Position numbers and translations under genes: made by a program
Source: an uncultured Actinomycetes bacterium
GTDB lineage: Bacteria; Actinomycetota; Actinomycetes; Nanopelagicales; Nanopelagicaceae
Assembly (NCBI GenBank): GCA_903845465.1
Contig: CAIMXQ010000067.1
Span: forward strand, 1-18,831
DNA length: 18,831 nucleotides
Direction: 5' to 3'
The notes under the pieces: generated by a model
What the model saw: only the letters and a program-made list of their open reading frames with translations
What the model was told of the DNA's origin: nothing
Database searches by the model: none
Part shown: positions 16,453 through 18,831 of the stretch, piece by piece
How positions within the stretch are numbered: the stretch's first letter is position 1
How the letters are laid out: every line of letters begins with the position of its first letter

Positions 16453-17589
16453 GGAAGGTTCTCCTGATGCAACGCCTGCGGCTTCCATCTCTTCGGCAAG
16501 TCGCATCGCTTCTTCAATGAGAGTCTCAACAATCTGCGCTTCAGGAACAGTCTTAATTACTTGCCCCTTTACGAAGATCTGGCCTTTGCCATTTCCTGAT
16601 GCAACACCGAGATCTGCTTCACGAGCTTCGCCAGGACCATTAACAACACAGCCCATGACAGCAACGCGAAGTGGGACTGTCATTCCTTGTAGACCTGCTT
16701 GAACCTTTTCAGCCAAGGTATAAACATCTACCTGCGCACGCCCACATGAAGGACATGAAACGATTTCGAGTTTACGTTGGCGCAAATTGAGTGATTCGAG
16801 AATAGAGATTCCAACCTTCACCTCTTCAACAGGGGGTGCTGATAGTGAGACGCGAATTGTGTCGCCAATTCCTTCAGCAAGAAGGATTCCAAATGCCGTT
16901 GCAGATTTGATTGTTCCTTGGAAGATTGGACCAGCCTCTGTTACCCCAAGGTGTAGCGGATAATCACACTTGGCAGCAAGTATGCGATAGGCGTTCACCA
17001 TTGTTACTGGGTCATGATGCTTCACAGATATTTTGATATTACTAAATCCATGTTCTTCAAAGAGTGATGCCTCCCAGAGCGCAGATTCTGCAAGTGCTTC
17101 TGGGGTTGCTTTGCCATACTTTGCGAGCAGTCGCGGATCAAGAGATCCAGCGTTAACGCCGATACGAATTGGAATTCCCGCATCGCCTGCAGCCTTTGCA
17201 ACTTCCTTTACCTTGTCATCAAATTGCTTGATGTTTCCAGGGTTAACACGGACTGCAGCACATCCTGCATCGATTGCAGCGAAGATGTATTTTGGCTGAA
17301 AGTGAATATCTGCAATGACTGGAATCTGAGATTTCTTGGCGATCTGCGCAAGTGCATCGGCATCATCTTGAGATGGAACTGCAACGCGAACTATCTGACA
17401 ACCAGATGCTGTGAGCTCGGCAATCTGCTGCAACGTTGCATTGACATCGGATGTCAGGGTTGTGCACATCGATTGAACGCTGACCGGAGAATCTGAACCT
17501 ACGCCGACTGAACCCACTTGAAGCTGACGTGTCTTGCGACGCGGATGCAGCGTTGGAGGTGGGGCGCTTGGAATTCCGAGATCAACCAT
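16438..17589 (-). CDS. ispG: 4-hydroxy-3-methylbut-2-enyl diphosphate synthase (flavodoxin/ferredoxin-dependent)
   Basis: IspG (GcpE) carries out the penultimate step of the MEP isoprenoid pathway, converting MEcPP to HMBPP with a [4Fe-4S] cluster. The 383-residue protein has the N-terminal TIM-barrel part with VSVQSMCTTLTSD (36-48), ADIHFQPKYIF (93-103) and VRVNPGN (113-119). The C-terminal cluster domain holds the three cysteine ligands: CPSCG (Cys279, Cys282) and GCVVNGPGEA (Cys314), with the fourth ligand Glu321. All key residues are present. The ATG at 17589 has a modest ribosome-binding site (AAGG/TAGG). It lies 21 nt after the site-2 protease, and dxr is upstream of that, so two MEP enzymes share this cluster. 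Confidence 0.97.
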   Translation of the reverse strand: MVDLGIPSAPPPTLHPRRKTRQLQVGSVGVGSDSPVSVQSMCTTLTSDVNATLQQIAELTASGCQIVRVAVPSQDDADALAQIAKKSQIPVIADIHFQPKYIFAAIDAGCAAVRVNPGNIKQFDDKVKEVAKAAGDAGIPIRIGVNAGSLDPRLLAKYGKATPEALAESALWEASLFEEHGFSNIKISVKHHDPVTMVNAYRILAAKCDYPLHLGVTEAGPIFQGTIKSATAFGILLAEGIGDTIRVSLSAPPVEEVKVGISILESLNLRQRKLEIVSCPSCGRAQVDVYTLAEKVQAGLQGMTVPLRVAVMGCVVNGPGEAREADLGVASGNGKGQIFVKGQVIKTVPEAQIVETLIEEAMRLAEEMEAAGVASGEPSVTTS

Positions 17590-17610
17590 GGCGCCTATTC
17601 TGCCTTATCT

Positions 17611-18750
17611 CTAGAAATTGAGCGAGACGGGATTGAAGATGTCTGCAATCAGAAGTATCACCGTCAACACTGCGAGCACTGCAAATACCCCCATTGTTAT
17701 CGGTGTTAGCACATTCACATCAATTCCTGATGGTCGAGGCTTTCTGCGAAGTCGAGCAAAGAAGGCGCGAATCTCATCGGCTATTGCTACGGCCATATGT
17801 CCACCATCGAGCGGAAGTAGCGGCAATAAATTAAAGAGTCCGACGAAGATATTAAGGCTTGCAATCAAGAGAATAAAAGTCCCGATTCGTTCGGTGCTGC
17901 TCAACTTATTGCTGCTGACCGCATCTCCTGAAACTCGTGCTGCACCGACTATGCCAACGAGTCCGTTGGGATCGCGTTTTTCATGGCCAAAGGTTTGTCG
18001 GATCAATTGTGGGACTTTGGTGGGAAGGGCTACCAATGACTTCACTGATTCGCGGATAAGAACTCCGCTTGCGTTGGTTGTATCTTTCGTCGCTTGAATA
18101 AATCCTTCGCGTTTAATTCCAACTTTGGTGACGATACCCAGCATGTAACGTTTCTCTGATGCAAGATAGGTTGGGGCTGCTGTAATCGAAATCTTCTCGG
18201 TACCACGCTTAATCGAAAATGTAAGTGGGTTGCCCTTAGATTGAGCTATCTTCAAAGAATCTCTCGCCCAATCTTTTACCGCAACCCCATCTATCGCCAG
18301 AACCTCATCGCCAACCTGGAATCCAGATGCAGCTGCCGCAGAATTTGGTGAGACCTTTGCGACGGTAGGTAACAGTGCGTTGAACCCCACGCCAAAGAAG
18401 ATTGAGAAGATCAGTATGAATCCAATTACGAAATGGGCGAAAGATCCTGCTCCGAGAACAATCAATTTGCGAAGTGATGATGCAGTAAAGAATGCGCGCT
18501 CTTCTTCGCCGGCAGGCATTTCATCTCGAGGAGTCATGCCTTCGATTCGACAATATCCTCCCGCTGGAATTGCTTTAATTCCAAACTCGGTTTCTCCGCG
18601 TCTAAATGACCAGAGGCGTTTACCAAATCCGAGGAAGAATTCGGAGACCTTCATATCGAAGCGTTTAGCTGTGATGTAGTGGCCGAATTCGTGGATCATG
18701 ACAGAGAGAAGAAGTGCAATTGCAAATGCAAGAATTCCGAGAAACTTCAT
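17611..18750 (-). CDS. rseP: M50-family site-2 intramembrane metalloprotease (RseP/Rip1-like)
   Basis: Site-2 proteases cut membrane-bound anti-sigma factors and remnant signal peptides within the membrane. The 379-residue protein has the zinc site HEFGH (20-24) in the first membrane segment. A PDZ domain (about 125-195) contains SAAAASGFQVGDEVLAIDG. The third zinc ligand is in FNLLPLLPLDGGH (306-318), and a C-terminal membrane segment spans about 350-370. The GP-x-x-N element that usually follows the first loop reads GAGSFAHF here (100-107), so its Pro and Asn are both replaced. The ATG overlaps the dxr stop by one base. The position between dxr and ispG is typical of actinobacterial Rip1 genes. 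An active protease is likely; its anti-sigma target cannot be told. Confidence 0.94.
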   Translation of the reverse strand: MKFLGILAFAIALLLSVMIHEFGHYITAKRFDMKVSEFFLGFGKRLWSFRRGETEFGIKAIPAGGYCRIEGMTPRDEMPAGEEERAFFTASSLRKLIVLGAGSFAHFVIGFILIFSIFFGVGFNALLPTVAKVSPNSAAAASGFQVGDEVLAIDGVAVKDWARDSLKIAQSKGNPLTFSIKRGTEKISITAAPTYLASEKRYMLGIVTKVGIKREGFIQATKDTTNASGVLIRESVKSLVALPTKVPQLIRQTFGHEKRDPNGLVGIVGAARVSGDAVSSNKLSSTERIGTFILLIASLNIFVGLFNLLPLLPLDGGHMAVAIADEIRAFFARLRRKPRPSGIDVNVLTPITMGVFAVLAVLTVILLIADIFNPVSLNF

Positions 18751-18831
18751 TAACCAACCTTTTTCAAGAGTTCGCGAGTAGTGCGGCGTGCATCTTCCTC
18801 GGCTGCACTGACATCAGCGATATCTCGCAGT
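18750..18831 (-). CDS. dxr: 1-deoxy-D-xylulose 5-phosphate reductoisomerase, last 26 codons (cut by window edge)
   Basis: Only the C terminus is present, reading LRDIADVSAAEEDARRTTRE and ending LLKKVG before a TAA that overlaps the next gene's ATG by one base. The helix with V-x-A-A-E-x-D-A-R-x-x-x-R-E resembles the last helix of DXR proteins (for example V-D-A-N-A-R near the E. coli end). The gene order dxr, site-2 protease, ispG is common in Actinobacteria, which is the stronger evidence. The catalytic domains lie outside the window. An unrelated C terminus cannot be excluded from 26 residues. Confidence 0.7.
   Translation of the reverse strand, partial: LRDIADVSAAEEDARRTTRELLKKVG

Overview
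This window is a stretch of conserved core chromosome, almost entirely coding. The gene order points to an actinobacterium: dxr–rip(rseP)–ispG–proS, then rimP–nusA–infB–rbfA–truB–ribF–rpsO–pnp–M16 peptidase–dapB, then thyX–dapA. A mycoredoxin-like protein (mycothiol users), TAGGGT-type -10 boxes and leaderless starts agree with this. The base composition, mid-40s % GC judged by eye, is low for the phylum. Together with the tight packing it suggests a streamlined freshwater lineage such as the Nanopelagicales (acI; Planktophila/Nanopelagicus-like). The lineage is inference; no rRNA gene is present to settle it.

Nearly everything is transcribed leftward (minus strand), so the biological order runs from the right end to the left. 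(1) 18831-16438: the last codons of dxr, a site-2 protease (M50) and ispG, two MEP isoprenoid enzymes flanking an intramembrane protease. (2) 16416-13902: proS, with a convincing leaderless promoter inside the 3' end of ispG, then a TSUP/TauE-type permease starting 1 nt after the proS stop. (3) 13850-8160: the translation/transcription block rimP-nusA-infB-rbfA-truB. The usual ylxR gene between nusA and infB is absent and a 191-nt spacer takes its place. (4) 8141-4473: ribF, rpsO and pnp. The spacers before and after rpsO (139 and 170 nt) are the most structured non-coding DNA in the window, with seven inverted repeats and one consensus DnaA-box 9-mer. (5) 4472-2191: M16 peptidase, dapB and a mycoredoxin-like protein. 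(6) 1209-2182: azlC-azlD, a two-subunit branched-chain amino acid exporter and the only plus-strand genes; they split dapB from thyX. (7) 1148-1: thyX and the N-terminal part of dapA.

Functionally the window joins ribosome and tRNA maturation (rimP, rbfA, infB, truB, rpsO, proS), RNA processing and termination (pnp, nusA), cofactor synthesis (ribF supplies FMN/FAD, and ThyX uses FAD), lysine/diaminopimelate synthesis (dapA, dapB) and isoprenoid synthesis (dxr, ispG). I found no mobile element, CRISPR array, tRNA or rRNA, and no clear new multi-gene system. No gene-free gap exceeds 191 nt. What deserves a second look is mostly regulatory or concerns gene content: the rpsO leader, the rpsO-pnp hairpins, the missing ylxR, the two inserted transporter loci, the IF-2 repeat and the leaderless promoters.
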